A stretch of DNA of 64,000 bases from assembly GCF_001310815.1 (NCBI RefSeq), contig NZ_BAZK01000011.1, positions 155,939-219,938 on the forward strand, read 5' to 3'. Under the pieces are notes generated by a model, which was given only the letters and a program-made list of their open reading frames with translations, did not search any database and had not been told where the DNA came from. Positions within the stretch are counted from its first letter, which is position 1. Every line of letters starts with the position of its first letter. Below, piece after piece: positions 55,828 through 64,000 of the stretch. Source of the stretch: Pseudovibrio denitrificans JCM 12308 (GTDB lineage: Bacteria; Pseudomonadota; Alphaproteobacteria; Rhizobiales; Stappiaceae). A program made the position numbers and the translations under genes.

Positions 55828-57147
55828 ATGCGCTTGACTGAATGGCTGGAAGACAATGGTGAAAGCAGAAGTGCATTTGCACGTCGTGCTGGTTTGTCTC
55901 CTGCATCTGTAACCGCACTGTGCAACGACCCAAGCGCATGGATTTCTCGGGAGATGGCCCAGAAGATCGCTGAGGCGACGGGCCATCAGGTGACCCCTAA
56001 CGATTTTCTCGGACTAAAAGAAAACAAGGAGTACGTCGTGTCTCAAACAAGAGTAGCCGAAGCCCTGCGCGCGTTCGAAAACGGCGAGATGGTTGTTGTG
56101 ACCGACGATGACGATCGTGAAAACGAAGGCGATCTCATTGTAGCGGCCAACATGATCACCCCGGAACAGATGGCGTTCATCATTCGCCACACCTCTGGCA
56201 TCGTCTGTGCTCCGATGACGCTGAAAGAAGCCAAGCGCCTGCACCTTGAGCCGATGGTCGCCAACAACGATGCCCCACTGGCAACCGCATTCACCGTTTC
56301 AGTTGATTACGCACCGGGCCTGACCACAGGCATTTCCGCAGAACAGCGCTGTGCCACCGTTCGCGGTCTTGCCAATCCAAATGCCGGTGCTGCGGACTTT
56401 GTCCGTCCGGGCCACATCTTCCCGCTGGTCGCCAAAGAAGGCGGCGTCCTCATGCGCTCCGGCCACACCGAAGCGGCTGTCGACCTGTGTAAGCTGACCG
56501 GCCTGCCAGAAGTTGGCGTGATCAGTGAGCTGGTCAACGACGACGGCACCGTAAAGCGTGGTGAGCAGGTAGAAGCTTTTGCAAAAGAGCATAACCTGAA
56601 GATGGTCTCTGTTGCAGACCTGATCGCATGGCGCCAGCGTCACGAGAACCTCGTCAGCCGCATCGATGAGTTCGACGTAGACACCACAGCGGGCAAGGCA
56701 CGCGCCATCGTGTATTCTACTCCGTTCGACAATGTTGGCCACTTGGCGCTGGTTTACGGCGACATCCGTGATGGTCAGGATATTCCTGTCAGATTGCATC
56801 TGGAAAACGTTCTCGATGACGTTTTTGGGCAAACCAAACCTCTGGAAGCAATCATGGAAGACTTTGCGGAAAGAGGCCGAGGCATTATTGTTTACCTGCG
56901 TGAAGGTGCGGTAGGCGTTGCCAGCAAGTCCAACCGTCATCGCGATGGTCTGGAAGCGGCTGAAAATGAGCAGCATGAGTCTGCGCAGGGTCGCTCTGAA
57001 GACTGGCGCGAAGTTGGCCTTGGTGCGCAGATCCTGAAAGATCTGGGTGCAAACTCCATCCGCGTTATCGCTTCACGTGAGCGCCACTATGTTGGCCTTG
57101 AAGGCTTTGGCCTGAAAGTGGAAGCAACGGAAACCCCGGCGGACTAA
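55828..57147 (+). CDS. ribB: HTH-fused 3,4-dihydroxy-2-butanone-4-phosphate synthase with RibA-like C-terminus
   Basis: From ATG 55828 the product is 439 residues. Residues 1-70 form an XRE-type helix-turn-helix ([36 protein letters not shown]). From residue 71, a GTG at 56038 with AAGGAG six bases upstream starts the usual RibB: MVVVTDDDDRENEGDLIVAA, TGISAEQRCATV, RPGHIFPLVAKEGGVLMRSGHTEAAVDL. The C-terminal third has a GTP cyclohydrolase II-like fold but the zinc cysteines are absent (VRLHLENVLDDVFGQTKPLE where SEC..CDC is expected), so RibA activity is unlikely. The enzyme makes the four-carbon unit of riboflavin. Two products, fused and internal-start, are possible. Confidence 0.9.
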   Translation: MRLTEWLEDNGESRSAFARRAGLSPASVTALCNDPSAWISREMAQKIAEATGHQVTPNDFLGLKENKEYVVSQTRVAEALRAFENGEMVVVTDDDDRENEGDLIVAANMITPEQMAFIIRHTSGIVCAPMTLKEAKRLHLEPMVANNDAPLATAFTVSVDYAPGLTTGISAEQRCATVRGLANPNAGAADFVRPGHIFPLVAKEGGVLMRSGHTEAAVDLCKLTGLPEVGVISELVNDDGTVKRGEQVEAFAKEHNLKMVSVADLIAWRQRHENLVSRIDEFDVDTTAGKARAIVYSTPFDNVGHLALVYGDIRDGQDIPVRLHLENVLDDVFGQTKPLEAIMEDFAERGRGIIVYLREGAVGVASKSNRHRDGLEAAENEQHESAQGRSEDWREVGLGAQILKDLGANSIRVIASRERHYVGLEGFGLKVEATETPAD

Positions 57148-57187
57148 CAAGTTTAGCCCCCGGCGCAATATGGAGAGTGGCGGGGGC

Positions 57188-57736
57188 ATGTCTCAGTTTG
57201 ATCTTGACCCATGGCAGGAAGAGCAAAGCTCGGCTGAACCATTCACACTGGGATACAAAAAGGGCACAGGGGAACCTGTCGTCTATGGCAGCCTGCTCTT
57301 AGGCGCTGCCTTGCTGGGAACCGGCATCGTCAGCGGATCTCTCATCCCGGCACTGGCCTCACTTCCCGTCTTTCTGAGTGTTTACTGGCATTACCCGTTT
57401 ATAGACAAATGTCCTCAAATGGCGGCCAATGACACCGGCCTGTACCTGGAACGGCTTGGCGTCGTGCGCTGGTCAGCTATCTCCGAGCTGTCCATCTACA
57501 CGACTGCCGTTCGCACGATGGAATTCAACCAGTTGCGTATCCAGTTCAACCGCCCGCTAGAAGAGTGTTTCGTTCAAAAAGAGCCGCAATCCCTGACCCG
57601 ATTGGCTATGCGAAAGAACTGGCGATTGAAGCAAGGCAAGTCGAATACGCCAGTACTTGAAGTGGATTTGCATTTGCTCGCATGTGACCCTGAGATCCTG
57701 CTGCAAAGAACTAGACAGTTCTGGCGAGGAGCATGA
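57188..57736 (+). CDS. Hypothetical membrane protein
   Basis: 182 residues from ATG 57188 (also open to ATG 57170). Two adjacent membrane helices (GSLLLGAALLGTGIVSG and SLIPALASLPVFLSVYWHYPF) follow a polar N-terminus, then a C-terminal soluble domain of about 100 residues with GLYLERLGVVRWSAISELSIYTTAVRTMEFNQLRIQF, recalling small PH-like membrane proteins. Not assigned to a family. Downstream of ribB by 40 bases, so possibly co-transcribed. Confidence 0.72.
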   Translation: MSQFDLDPWQEEQSSAEPFTLGYKKGTGEPVVYGSLLLGAALLGTGIVSGSLIPALASLPVFLSVYWHYPFIDKCPQMAANDTGLYLERLGVVRWSAISELSIYTTAVRTMEFNQLRIQFNRPLEECFVQKEPQSLTRLAMRKNWRLKQGKSNTPVLEVDLHLLACDPEILLQRTRQFWRGA

Positions 57737-57885
57737 TGTTTATCTGCAACACAGATCTATAAACAATCATTAGGCAGATTAAATACCTCATAAATCTTCG
57801 TTTAGCCGTAAATCCGCCTATCCTGTTACAAGACGTTAACACTCTTAACCTAACTTTTATTAGGAAGGACAGGACCCGGAAGGCA

Positions 57886-58629
57886 ATGATCATGCAGCTA
57901 AATCGCACGGATATGGAGAGCAACACCTGCAGCTTTACTAGTCTGGACAAAGATTGGGGAGCTGATGATGATTACCTGTTCAACTTTGCCTGCACACCAG
58001 GCGGTAGCGTTTTGCAAATTGCCTGCGGCACTGGGGCGCTGTCCAACGCTCTCTCGCAGCAGGACGTAAACGTTGTTGGGGTCGACCGAAATCCGAAGAA
58101 AATCGCGCAAGCTGTGAAGCGTACAGATGCGGTGACGTGGTTAGAGGCAGATGCCCGAACGGTTCACCTCAATCAGAAGTTCGACCGCATCATTATCACC
58201 GGAAACGCTTTCCAGGCCTTCGCAACAAACACCGATCAGATCCTCGTCCTCCAGACCATCGCTTCTCACCTGAAACCAACTGGCAAATTCGCATTCGGCA
58301 TGGAAAACCCGAAGTCGCGTCCTTGGGAGAAGTGGGGCCAAAAGAGCAAACCAACCATGGTTCGCTCGGTAGCAGGGCAACGCGTATCGCTGTGGCAGGA
58401 TACGTCCGGACCAGACAAAAACGGCCTTGTCCATATGCAGACCCACTACGACAGTGATGGTCAACATTATTCAAAGAACAACATGCGCCGCTTCGTGCAC
58501 CGCGACCATATCCGCCATCTGCTGGAAGCTGTCGGCTTGCATGCAACAGCCTCCTATGGCGATTGGTCTGCTCTGAACCTCAACGATGCTGCGCCTTACA
58601 TCATCGTCAGCGGCGGCCTGAGCAACTAA
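57886..58629 (+). CDS. Class I SAM-dependent methyltransferase
   Basis: 247 residues with GGAAGG before ATG 57886. Motif I VLQIACGTGALSNALSQQ, motif II VVGVDRNPKKIAQAVK, acidic post-motif WLEADARTV, and FDRIIITGNAFQAF. Methyltransferase 25 type. Acceptor substrate unknown. Monocistronic by appearance, preceded by an AT-rich leader with TTAACACTCTTAACC (57837-57851). Confidence 0.85.
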   Translation: MIMQLNRTDMESNTCSFTSLDKDWGADDDYLFNFACTPGGSVLQIACGTGALSNALSQQDVNVVGVDRNPKKIAQAVKRTDAVTWLEADARTVHLNQKFDRIIITGNAFQAFATNTDQILVLQTIASHLKPTGKFAFGMENPKSRPWEKWGQKSKPTMVRSVAGQRVSLWQDTSGPDKNGLVHMQTHYDSDGQHYSKNNMRRFVHRDHIRHLLEAVGLHATASYGDWSALNLNDAAPYIIVSGGLSN

Positions 58630-58647
58630 CTGGCATTACCGTTTAGA

Positions 58648-58938
58648 TTAGATGCCATCAATAATGGTCAGACTGCACTTGGCCGCAGCATGACGGATCT
58701 TGGCAACAGGGGCGTACTCTGGGCTACTGAGAAAAGCCTGGGCTTTCTCCATGCTGGGAAACTCGACAATAACCAGCCGATGCGGCGTCCATAGGTCGCT
58801 CTCGACCACATCCATATCACCGCCACGGGCCCGGTAAACACCACCATAGCTCTCCGCAATCGGACGTGCTTGAGCCTTATAATCCTCGTAGGCGATAGGA
58901 TCTTCAATTTTTGTATCAACAATGACGTAAGCTGGCAT
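58648..58938 (-). CDS. DUF1330 domain protein
   Basis: 96 residues: MPAYVIVDTKIEDPIAYEDYKAQARPIAESYGGVYRARGG and LVIVEFPSMEKAQAFLSSPEYAPV. A dimeric alpha/beta (ferredoxin-like) DUF1330 protein of unknown substrate. Convergent with the methyltransferase gene and separated from the next minus-strand gene by 54 bases. Confidence 0.9.
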   Translation of the reverse strand: MPAYVIVDTKIEDPIAYEDYKAQARPIAESYGGVYRARGGDMDVVESDLWTPHRLVIVEFPSMEKAQAFLSSPEYAPVAKIRHAAAKCSLTIIDGI

Positions 58939-58991
58939 ATACTTCTCCTGTAATTGGAAAAGAGCCTATCTGATTTGGTTGAGCTGTAAAA

Positions 58992-59327
58992 TTATGCAGC
59001 AGACTTAGTGCCGTTATCTTTAGGTGAAGACTGTCCCTTGCCCAGACGCTTTTTGAAATAGCGCGGGCGCGTCCGTCTGATGATCTTCTTGAACCGACCA
59101 CTGGACCGCACTTCAATCCAATGCAGAGCCTGATTGAGCCAGACGAAGTTTTTCCGGTGCCGTCGCACAAACTTCGCAAATCGGCGACTGCTGGCTATCA
59201 ACAGCACGGCACCCAAGGCAAGCAGAGGCACACCCGTTGGAATAGGGGTCCAGACCGTCAGAAGGCCCAGCACAATGCAAATGATAGCTGCAAAAACCGA
59301 AAGGCCCTTGATCAATAGCTCGACCAC
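58992..59327 (-). CDS. Small two-helix membrane protein (PGPGW-like)
   Basis: 111 residues. An N-terminal pair of membrane segments (IKGLSVFAAIICIVLGLLTVW and PTGVPLLALGAVLLIASS) joined by TPIPTG, then a highly basic tail (RRHRK, KKIIRRTRPRYFKKRLGKG). The P-x-P-x-G turn between helices recalls the PGPGW family. Function unknown; the basic tail could contact nucleic acid or lipid. Confidence 0.7.
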   Translation of the reverse strand: MVELLIKGLSVFAAIICIVLGLLTVWTPIPTGVPLLALGAVLLIASSRRFAKFVRRHRKNFVWLNQALHWIEVRSSGRFKKIIRRTRPRYFKKRLGKGQSSPKDNGTKSAA

Positions 59328-59469
59328 CCGTTCACGTTACCAACGCGGCAAAGTATACGCGCAGGTCGTGAAGCTTCGGTAACACGTGCTGTCAAAGGGA
59401 GGGCAGATACTCAAAATTCAGGGAAGACGGCAAACTGCAGGTAACCCGCCGCCTTCACAAAAAAAGCGC

Positions 59470-60735
59470 TTAAGCGCTGCGCTCCAGCAGAGCAACCACT
59501 TCCACATGAGGGGAATAGAGGAACTGATCAATCGGCACCACGCGCTTGATCTCATAGCCACCGTCCAGCAACTCGCGCATGTCGCGGGCAAAGCTGGCTG
59601 GGCTACAGGAAACAGCCACGATCTTCTTTACCGGAGATTTGGCCAACTCCTGCGCCTGTGCAAGTGCACCAGCACGCGGAGGATCAAACACAACGCCGTC
59701 ATAGCCCTTACCGAAGTTGTCCAGTTCCTTGGCAACGATAGGGCGGCGGAACAGGTCTCGACGCTCAGTGGTCACTTTTTTGAGGCCCTTGGCACGTCGC
59801 AGACCCAGATCAAGGGCTTTCAGAGAGGAAGCTTCCCCCTCTACCGCATGCACATTGGCAAACTGACCAATCTTGAACGTGAGCGTTCCAGCGCCGCAGA
59901 AAAGGTCCGCTACACGCTTACAGCCCTTAAGGCCTCCCGCCAGCAGATCACCCATGGTGTTTTCTGCACTAAGAGCCGCCTGAATAAAGCCACCCGCAGG
60001 GATTGGAACAGCTGCGCCGCTCATATCCAACAGAGGAGGGCGGATCTCGATAATTGTCTCGCCATCAACAGTCAGACGAGCAAGGTCATTCTCAACGGCT
60101 CCCTGAGAGAGCTGCAGGTAATGTTTGTCCTTGTTCTTACCAAGGCCAGTTATCGCCACATCAAGACCACTCTGCGTGGTGGTTACGGTGAACTTCAGCT
60201 CACCTTTGCGCGGCAGCACCTCTCCTGCAAGTCTGCGCAGGCCCGGCACGGCCTTCATGATTTCGGGTGCAATCACCGGACATTCTTCAATGTCCACGAG
60301 ACGATTGGACTTTGCAGTGTGATAGCCAAACAGAACTTTGTGTCCTGCCTTAACCGCCGCAAAAACAGCACGGCGGCGACTGCCTTTATCGCAGACAACA
60401 ACATCCTCAACCGCGCTCTCGATGCCGCGGGAGGCAAGGGCATCAACCACCTGCTGTCGTTTGAACTCCTTATAGGAAGCCTCATCCATATGCTGCAGCG
60501 AACAGCCACCACATGTGCCGTAATGCTTACACACTGGCGCAACACGATGCGCACTCGGCTCGATAACTTCTTTTAGTTCCGCACGTGGTCCCTGCACCTT
60601 GGCGCTCACAAGCTCGCCTTCAAGGGTATAGGGAATAAAGATCTGTCCGGCTTCGCTCTCAACAACGCCATCCCCTTTATGGGCAAGGCGGGCGATACGA
60701 AGGGTTTCTACAGTGGCTTCAGGCTTCTTAGACAT
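59470..60735 (-). CDS. rlmD: Class I SAM-dependent RNA methyltransferase (RlmD/TrmA type)
   Basis: 421 residues from ATG 60735. N-terminal TRAM-like domain (LRIARLAHKGDGVVESEAGQIFIPYTLEGELV), an Fe-S motif C-KHYGTCGGC with a further Cys in ECPVIAP, the SAM motif VADLFCGAGTLTFKIGQ, DPPRAGA, and the catalytic Cys in IVAVSCSPASFARD. Methylates uracil-5 of 23S rRNA; the exact site is inferred. Together with tlyA beyond the chemoreceptor it forms a common alphaproteobacterial RNA-modification cluster. Confidence 0.9.
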   Translation of the reverse strand: MSKKPEATVETLRIARLAHKGDGVVESEAGQIFIPYTLEGELVSAKVQGPRAELKEVIEPSAHRVAPVCKHYGTCGGCSLQHMDEASYKEFKRQQVVDALASRGIESAVEDVVVCDKGSRRRAVFAAVKAGHKVLFGYHTAKSNRLVDIEECPVIAPEIMKAVPGLRRLAGEVLPRKGELKFTVTTTQSGLDVAITGLGKNKDKHYLQLSQGAVENDLARLTVDGETIIEIRPPLLDMSGAAVPIPAGGFIQAALSAENTMGDLLAGGLKGCKRVADLFCGAGTLTFKIGQFANVHAVEGEASSLKALDLGLRRAKGLKKVTTERRDLFRRPIVAKELDNFGKGYDGVVFDPPRAGALAQAQELAKSPVKKIVAVSCSPASFARDMRELLDGGYEIKRVVPIDQFLYSPHVEVVALLERSA

Positions 60736-61092
60736 GGCACTGCGTTTACAGCGCTGCAGGGACACATGCAATGCTTGATCTCATGAAGTTCAGCGATCCG
60801 CACCTGAGCCAGCGAGAGTCGATTCTATCTCTTGCATCTAATCTAGAGGAAACCTTGCTGTATGACGCAAGGGTAATGTGGAAAATCGACGTAGAGGCAC
60901 CATGAAAAGCTATTTCTCTTCTGTTTTTCAGATGAATCTACTGATGCATTTAAAATGCTCTCAAAAATAAACTTTTTGTTTTCTTATTTGATCGATTTCC
61001 CAGCTGAATGCGAGTTGCATGCGTGAAGAAGTACAGTCTAGGGCTGCAAACTTCCCAATAAAAATATCGGCAATGTTCAGCAGGAGTTTTCG
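60736..61092. other. Divergent intergenic region, rlmD / chemoreceptor
   Basis: About 350 bases; the right half is AT-rich with runs of A/T, as expected for a chemoreceptor promoter. AGGAG lies 7 bases before ATG 61093. No operator or structured RNA recognised. Confidence 0.5.
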
Positions 61093-63159
61093 ATGCCGTC
61101 TTTGAAATTAAAAGGGAAACTGACATTTTGGGTTGTTGTGATTGCGCTGGTATCGATGATTGCCTCGTCGGGCTCCGTCCTGTTCATCGGTGCTGGTGTG
61201 ATTGAAGAGCAAGCGATTAAGCTCTCCAACGAAATTGCGAAGGAAAGCGCCGCAGCTGTTAAAGCTGAACTGGACCAATCCTTCGCAGTGGTCAGAAACA
61301 CAGCAAACTCCCTTGATGCGCTCAGAAAGAGCGAGAGCGCAGACCGCGTTGCTTCTGCTGACATCCTGAAAAGCGTCCTTCAAAGCAACAGCCAGTTGAT
61401 CGGCAGTTGGGCAGCCTGGGAGTCGGATGCGTTTGACGGCAAGGATCAGGACTTTGCAGGCAAGCCGTATCACGACAAAACCGGAAGGTTCATTCCTTAC
61501 TGGTTCCGTTCCGGCGGCCAGATCAACCGCGAAGCACTCGTTGATTACGACAAGGATGGAGCAGGGGACTACTATCTGCTCGCTCAACGAAGCGGAACAG
61601 AAGTCATTCTGGAGCCGTACACCTACTCAGTCGGCGGCGTTGAAACCCTCATCACATCCCTTGTTGTGCCGGTGGATGGGTTTGGTGCCAGAGATGGTGT
61701 TGCCGGTGTAGACATCGCACTCTCTGCCATTCAGGAAAGACTGAACGAGATGCGCCCCTATGAAGAGGGATACCTCACCTTGGTCAGTTCCTCCGGCACC
61801 ATCGTCTCCCACCCTGATAGTGAGCTTGTAACAAAATCTGCCAGCTCCGCAGGGTTCTCCGAAGCCGTTCTGGAGCCGCTAAGCTCAAAGCACACTAGCA
61901 TTCTTCCAAACACCTTGGTTCGGGGTGTTGAGATGCTGCAGGTTGGCGTTCCGATCAGCATTGCAAAAACAGAAAAGCCTTGGCTGCTGGTCATTACCAT
62001 CCCGCGCAGCAAGATCCTTGAAGCATCAAACCACATGTTCTCGCTGGTTTCTGTTCTGGGCGCAGTGCTTGCAGTGCTGGCAGCTCTGGGCGCATGGATC
62101 TTCGCCAACTCTCTGAGCAAGCCGATCTCCTCACTCACCCATGTCATGGGAGAACTGGCATCGGGCAATCTGGAAGCTGAAATTTTGGAACGCCGTCAGA
62201 AGGATGAGATCTCCGACATGATCACCGCCGTGCGTGTCTTCAAAGACAACGCCATCAAAGTCAAAGAGATGGAGGCGGATAAGAAGGAACAGGAAGCCAA
62301 ACGCATCGCAGCTGAAAAGGCGACCCGAACAAAGATCGTTACCGACTTTGAAAAGAGTGTTGGCAGCGTTGTCGAAACAGTCTCCTCAGCAGCATCCGAC
62401 ATGAAGTCTCATGCAGATGTTTTGGAACCTGCTGCAAACAAGGCGCAGTCCCGTGCGCAAGCAGGCGCAAGTGCGGCTGAAGCAACATCCGTCAACGTGC
62501 AAACCGTGAGCTCTGCTGCAGAAGAACTGACGGCCTCCATCCGCGAGATTGGCGTTCAGGTTGATTTGGCCTCCAGAACTGTTGCTGTGGCGGTTTCTAA
62601 GTCAGAGCAAACCAACGTCACAGTTCGCGGTCTTTCTGAAGCTGTGCTCAAAATCGGTGAGGTGATCGACATCATCAACGCGATTGCTGATCAGACCAAC
62701 CTTCTCGCACTCAACGCGACCATCGAGGCGGCCCGCGCTGGTGAATCTGGCAAAGGCTTTGCTGTTGTGGCTAACGAGGTGAAAGACCTTGCCAACCAGA
62801 CAGGCCGGGCTACGCAGAGCATCGCGGAACAAATCAGCAGCGTTCAGGAAGCCACACAAGGTGCAGTTGATGAGATTGCCGGCATTTCAAAGACGATCAG
62901 CGAATTGGATGAAGTGGCATCCAACATTGCTGCCGCTGTTGAAGAGCAGGGTGTCGCCACAAGCGAGATTGCCCGCAGTGCGGAACTGGCATCCAACGGA
63001 ACCAAGGAAGTCTTCGCCAACGTGAACGACATCGAAAAGGCAGCGGAAGACACCAGCACCTCGGCCTCAAGCGTGAAGAGGGCATCTGTCGATCTGACAG
63101 AACTAGCCGATGACCTCAAAGGCCGCGTCGAAGGGTTCGTATCCCAACTGCGGGCTTAA
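61093..63159 (+). CDS. Methyl-accepting chemotaxis protein with dCache sensor
   Basis: 688 residues. TM1 at about 12-34 ([21 protein letters not shown]); periplasmic double-Cache sensor at about 35-310, with the ligand-facing [24 protein letters not shown] and [22 protein letters not shown]2 ([22 protein letters not shown]) at about 317-340; HAMP to about 395; then the MCP signalling coiled coil with the conserved tip [37 protein letters not shown]. No CheR-binding pentapeptide at the end. It signals through CheA/CheW; ligand unknown. Confidence 0.95.
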   Translation: MPSLKLKGKLTFWVVVIALVSMIASSGSVLFIGAGVIEEQAIKLSNEIAKESAAAVKAELDQSFAVVRNTANSLDALRKSESADRVASADILKSVLQSNSQLIGSWAAWESDAFDGKDQDFAGKPYHDKTGRFIPYWFRSGGQINREALVDYDKDGAGDYYLLAQRSGTEVILEPYTYSVGGVETLITSLVVPVDGFGARDGVAGVDIALSAIQERLNEMRPYEEGYLTLVSSSGTIVSHPDSELVTKSASSAGFSEAVLEPLSSKHTSILPNTLVRGVEMLQVGVPISIAKTEKPWLLVITIPRSKILEASNHMFSLVSVLGAVLAVLAALGAWIFANSLSKPISSLTHVMGELASGNLEAEILERRQKDEISDMITAVRVFKDNAIKVKEMEADKKEQEAKRIAAEKATRTKIVTDFEKSVGSVVETVSSAASDMKSHADVLEPAANKAQSRAQAGASAAEATSVNVQTVSSAAEELTASIREIGVQVDLASRTVAVAVSKSEQTNVTVRGLSEAVLKIGEVIDIINAIADQTNLLALNATIEAARAGESGKGFAVVANEVKDLANQTGRATQSIAEQISSVQEATQGAVDEIAGISKTISELDEVASNIAAAVEEQGVATSEIARSAELASNGTKEVFANVNDIEKAAEDTSTSASSVKRASVDLTELADDLKGRVEGFVSQLRA

Positions 63160-63176
63160 GCTAAAAGACAACAACA

Positions 63177-63209
63177 GCCTCTCTCGGACCATTCAGGTGT
63201 GAGAGAGGC
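63177..63209. terminator. Terminator between the chemoreceptor and tlyA
   Basis: GCCTCTCTC and GAGAGAGGC pair across a 15-base loop between convergent genes. The T run is weak. Confidence 0.65.
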
Positions 63210-63223
63210 CTTCAAAATGTGAG

Positions 63224-63954
63224 CTATGATTGCTTCCGGCAAGCCATCAGATACTCAACATTCCCGTCTCCACCTTTGATGGGGGAGGTGGTAATTCCCA
63301 GAACTGACCAACCGGATTGGTCATTCATCCACTCTTGCAACTCAACAGAGATTTCTTGTGCAATCTCTTCTGAAACAAGACCACCTTTACCAATCCGCTC
63401 ACGCCCAGCTTCAAACTGCGGCTTAACAAGGAACACGCCAACAGCTCCATCAGCAGCCAGCTCCAATGCAGGAGGAAGGGCAAGCTTCAGCGAGATAAAA
63501 CTCACGTCAGAAACCAGAAACTCCGGATGTTGTCCTTCAAGGTGCTCAAGGGTGAGCTCCCGCGCATTCAGTCCGTCTTTGCGGATGACGCGCCGATCAT
63601 TGGAGATCTTTTCAGCCAGCTGATCATGGCCCACATCAATGGCATGCACCACCTGCGCACCGCGCTCCAACAGAACCTGAGTAAAGCCACCAGTTGAGGC
63701 CCCAATGTCCAGACAGATCTTATCAGCAGGATTGAGTGAAAAGTGCTCCAGCCTTTGATGAGCTTCAGAGCGGCGCGGGAAACATAAGCAGAGGCAGGAT
63801 CATCAATGGAAATTTGCGGCGCACCAATAACCTTCTGAGATGGCTTCTTCGCAGGACTGCTGTCCACCATAACCGTATTGCGCAAGATCGCATCACGTGC
63901 CGGACACGGTGTTTCAAAATAACCATGTTCGACGAGGTATTGATCAAGCCGCAT
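63224..63954 (-). CDS. tlyA: TlyA family rRNA 2'-O-methyltransferase, frame broken near 63752
   Basis: ATG 63954: MRLDQYLVEHGYFETPCPARDAI, an S4 RNA-binding domain, then YVSRAALKLIKG. Frame is lost there; one added G at 63752-63753 restores LEHFSLNPADKICLDIGASTGGFTQVLLERGAQVVHAIDVGHDQL, the SAM-binding GxSxGG of the FtsJ-like domain, and on to FLVKPQFEAGRERIGKGGLV. Repaired length 243. TlyA methylates ribose in 16S and/or 23S rRNA; in some bacteria it also contributes to capreomycin sensitivity. Near rlmD, with the chemoreceptor between. Confidence 0.92.
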
Positions 63955-64000
63955 ATATCACCTGACTGGGAAACTCAGACAGCTCAGCTTATAAGCCGAA

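Noticed and set aside
57837..57851. CtrA box (TTAA-N7-TTAA) at TTAACACTCTTAACC, and a similar TTAACAAGATTAACC near 39538
   Set aside because: The spacer is five bases, not seven, in both cases. They may be related to each other but do not meet the CtrA consensus.
59386..60576. A 396-codon open frame opposite rlmD
   Set aside because: The minus strand carries all RlmD motifs; the plus frame has no domain and no start signal.

Overview
The window reads as chromosomal DNA of a marine alphaproteobacterium, most likely Pseudovibrio or a close relative in the Stappiaceae/Hyphomicrobiales; this is an inference from gene content. Supporting signs are the F0 cluster atpI-atpB-atpE-atpF'-atpF standing alone with two b-type subunits, the nadABC operon with inverted-repeat operators, a NadQ/NrtR-type regulator, RibB carrying a zinc-less RibA-like tail, the BtaA/BtaB betaine-lipid pair, a TIGR02301 protein, and two RIME-like palindromic repeats of the kind scattered in Rhizobiales. 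Most of the window is core metabolism. No rRNA, tRNA, CRISPR array, insertion sequence or prophage was recognised.

Layout. 1-4.3 kb: end of smc and the F0 ATP synthase operon. 4.3-10.8 kb: an accessory stretch with a WYL regulator, two SDR/unknown genes, several small proteins of unknown function and, at 7729-9210, the most striking gene of the window: a signal peptide, then a ubiquitin domain about 90% identical to animal ubiquitin, then an outer-membrane beta-barrel. 10.8-18.4 kb: rnhB, a PA0069-type radical SAM protein, a glycosyltransferase, a ceramidase-like membrane protein, maeB, a DUF962 protein and a LysR regulator. 18.4-25.6 kb: glyS and glyQ, unusually separated by an AT-rich methyltransferase-like gene and a GH3 glycosidase. 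25.9-39.2 kb: SppA, uracil-DNA glycosylase, ETF-QO, nadC/nadB/nadA, an MFS transporter, an AcuI-like reductase and a SleB hydrolase. 39.6-45.1 kb: a coupled operon (YgfZ, HD nucleotidase, phosphatase, NadQ-like regulator) and btaAB with a candidate Pho box. 45-53.8 kb: LysE exporter, TIGR02301, Nudix, SRAP, SDR, an FAD-linked oxidase, fabI and a histidine phosphatase. 53.9-64 kb: aroC, a long gene-free structured interval, an HTH-RibB fusion, small membrane and methyltransferase genes, an RlmD-type rRNA methyltransferase, a chemoreceptor and tlyA.

Quality. At least nine recognisable genes (atpF, the WYL regulator, LysR, glyS, the NadQ-like regulator twice, ygfZ, SRAP, SDR, tlyA) lose frame. 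Every case is repaired by adding bases (nine single bases, and two in glyS), usually within a short run of one base, and each repaired gene has a normal family length. Because two of these genes should be essential, I read this as systematic base under-calling in the source sequence rather than gene decay; the genes are annotated over their full span with the break noted.

How the genes work together. The F0 genes form the membrane half of ATP synthase. nadA-nadB-nadC make NAD from aspartate and are probably controlled by the regulator at 39.6-40.7 kb through two operators 63 bp apart. btaAB make phosphorus-free betaine lipid, probably under phosphate control. The ubiquitin-barrel gene and its small neighbours look like a host-interaction locus.
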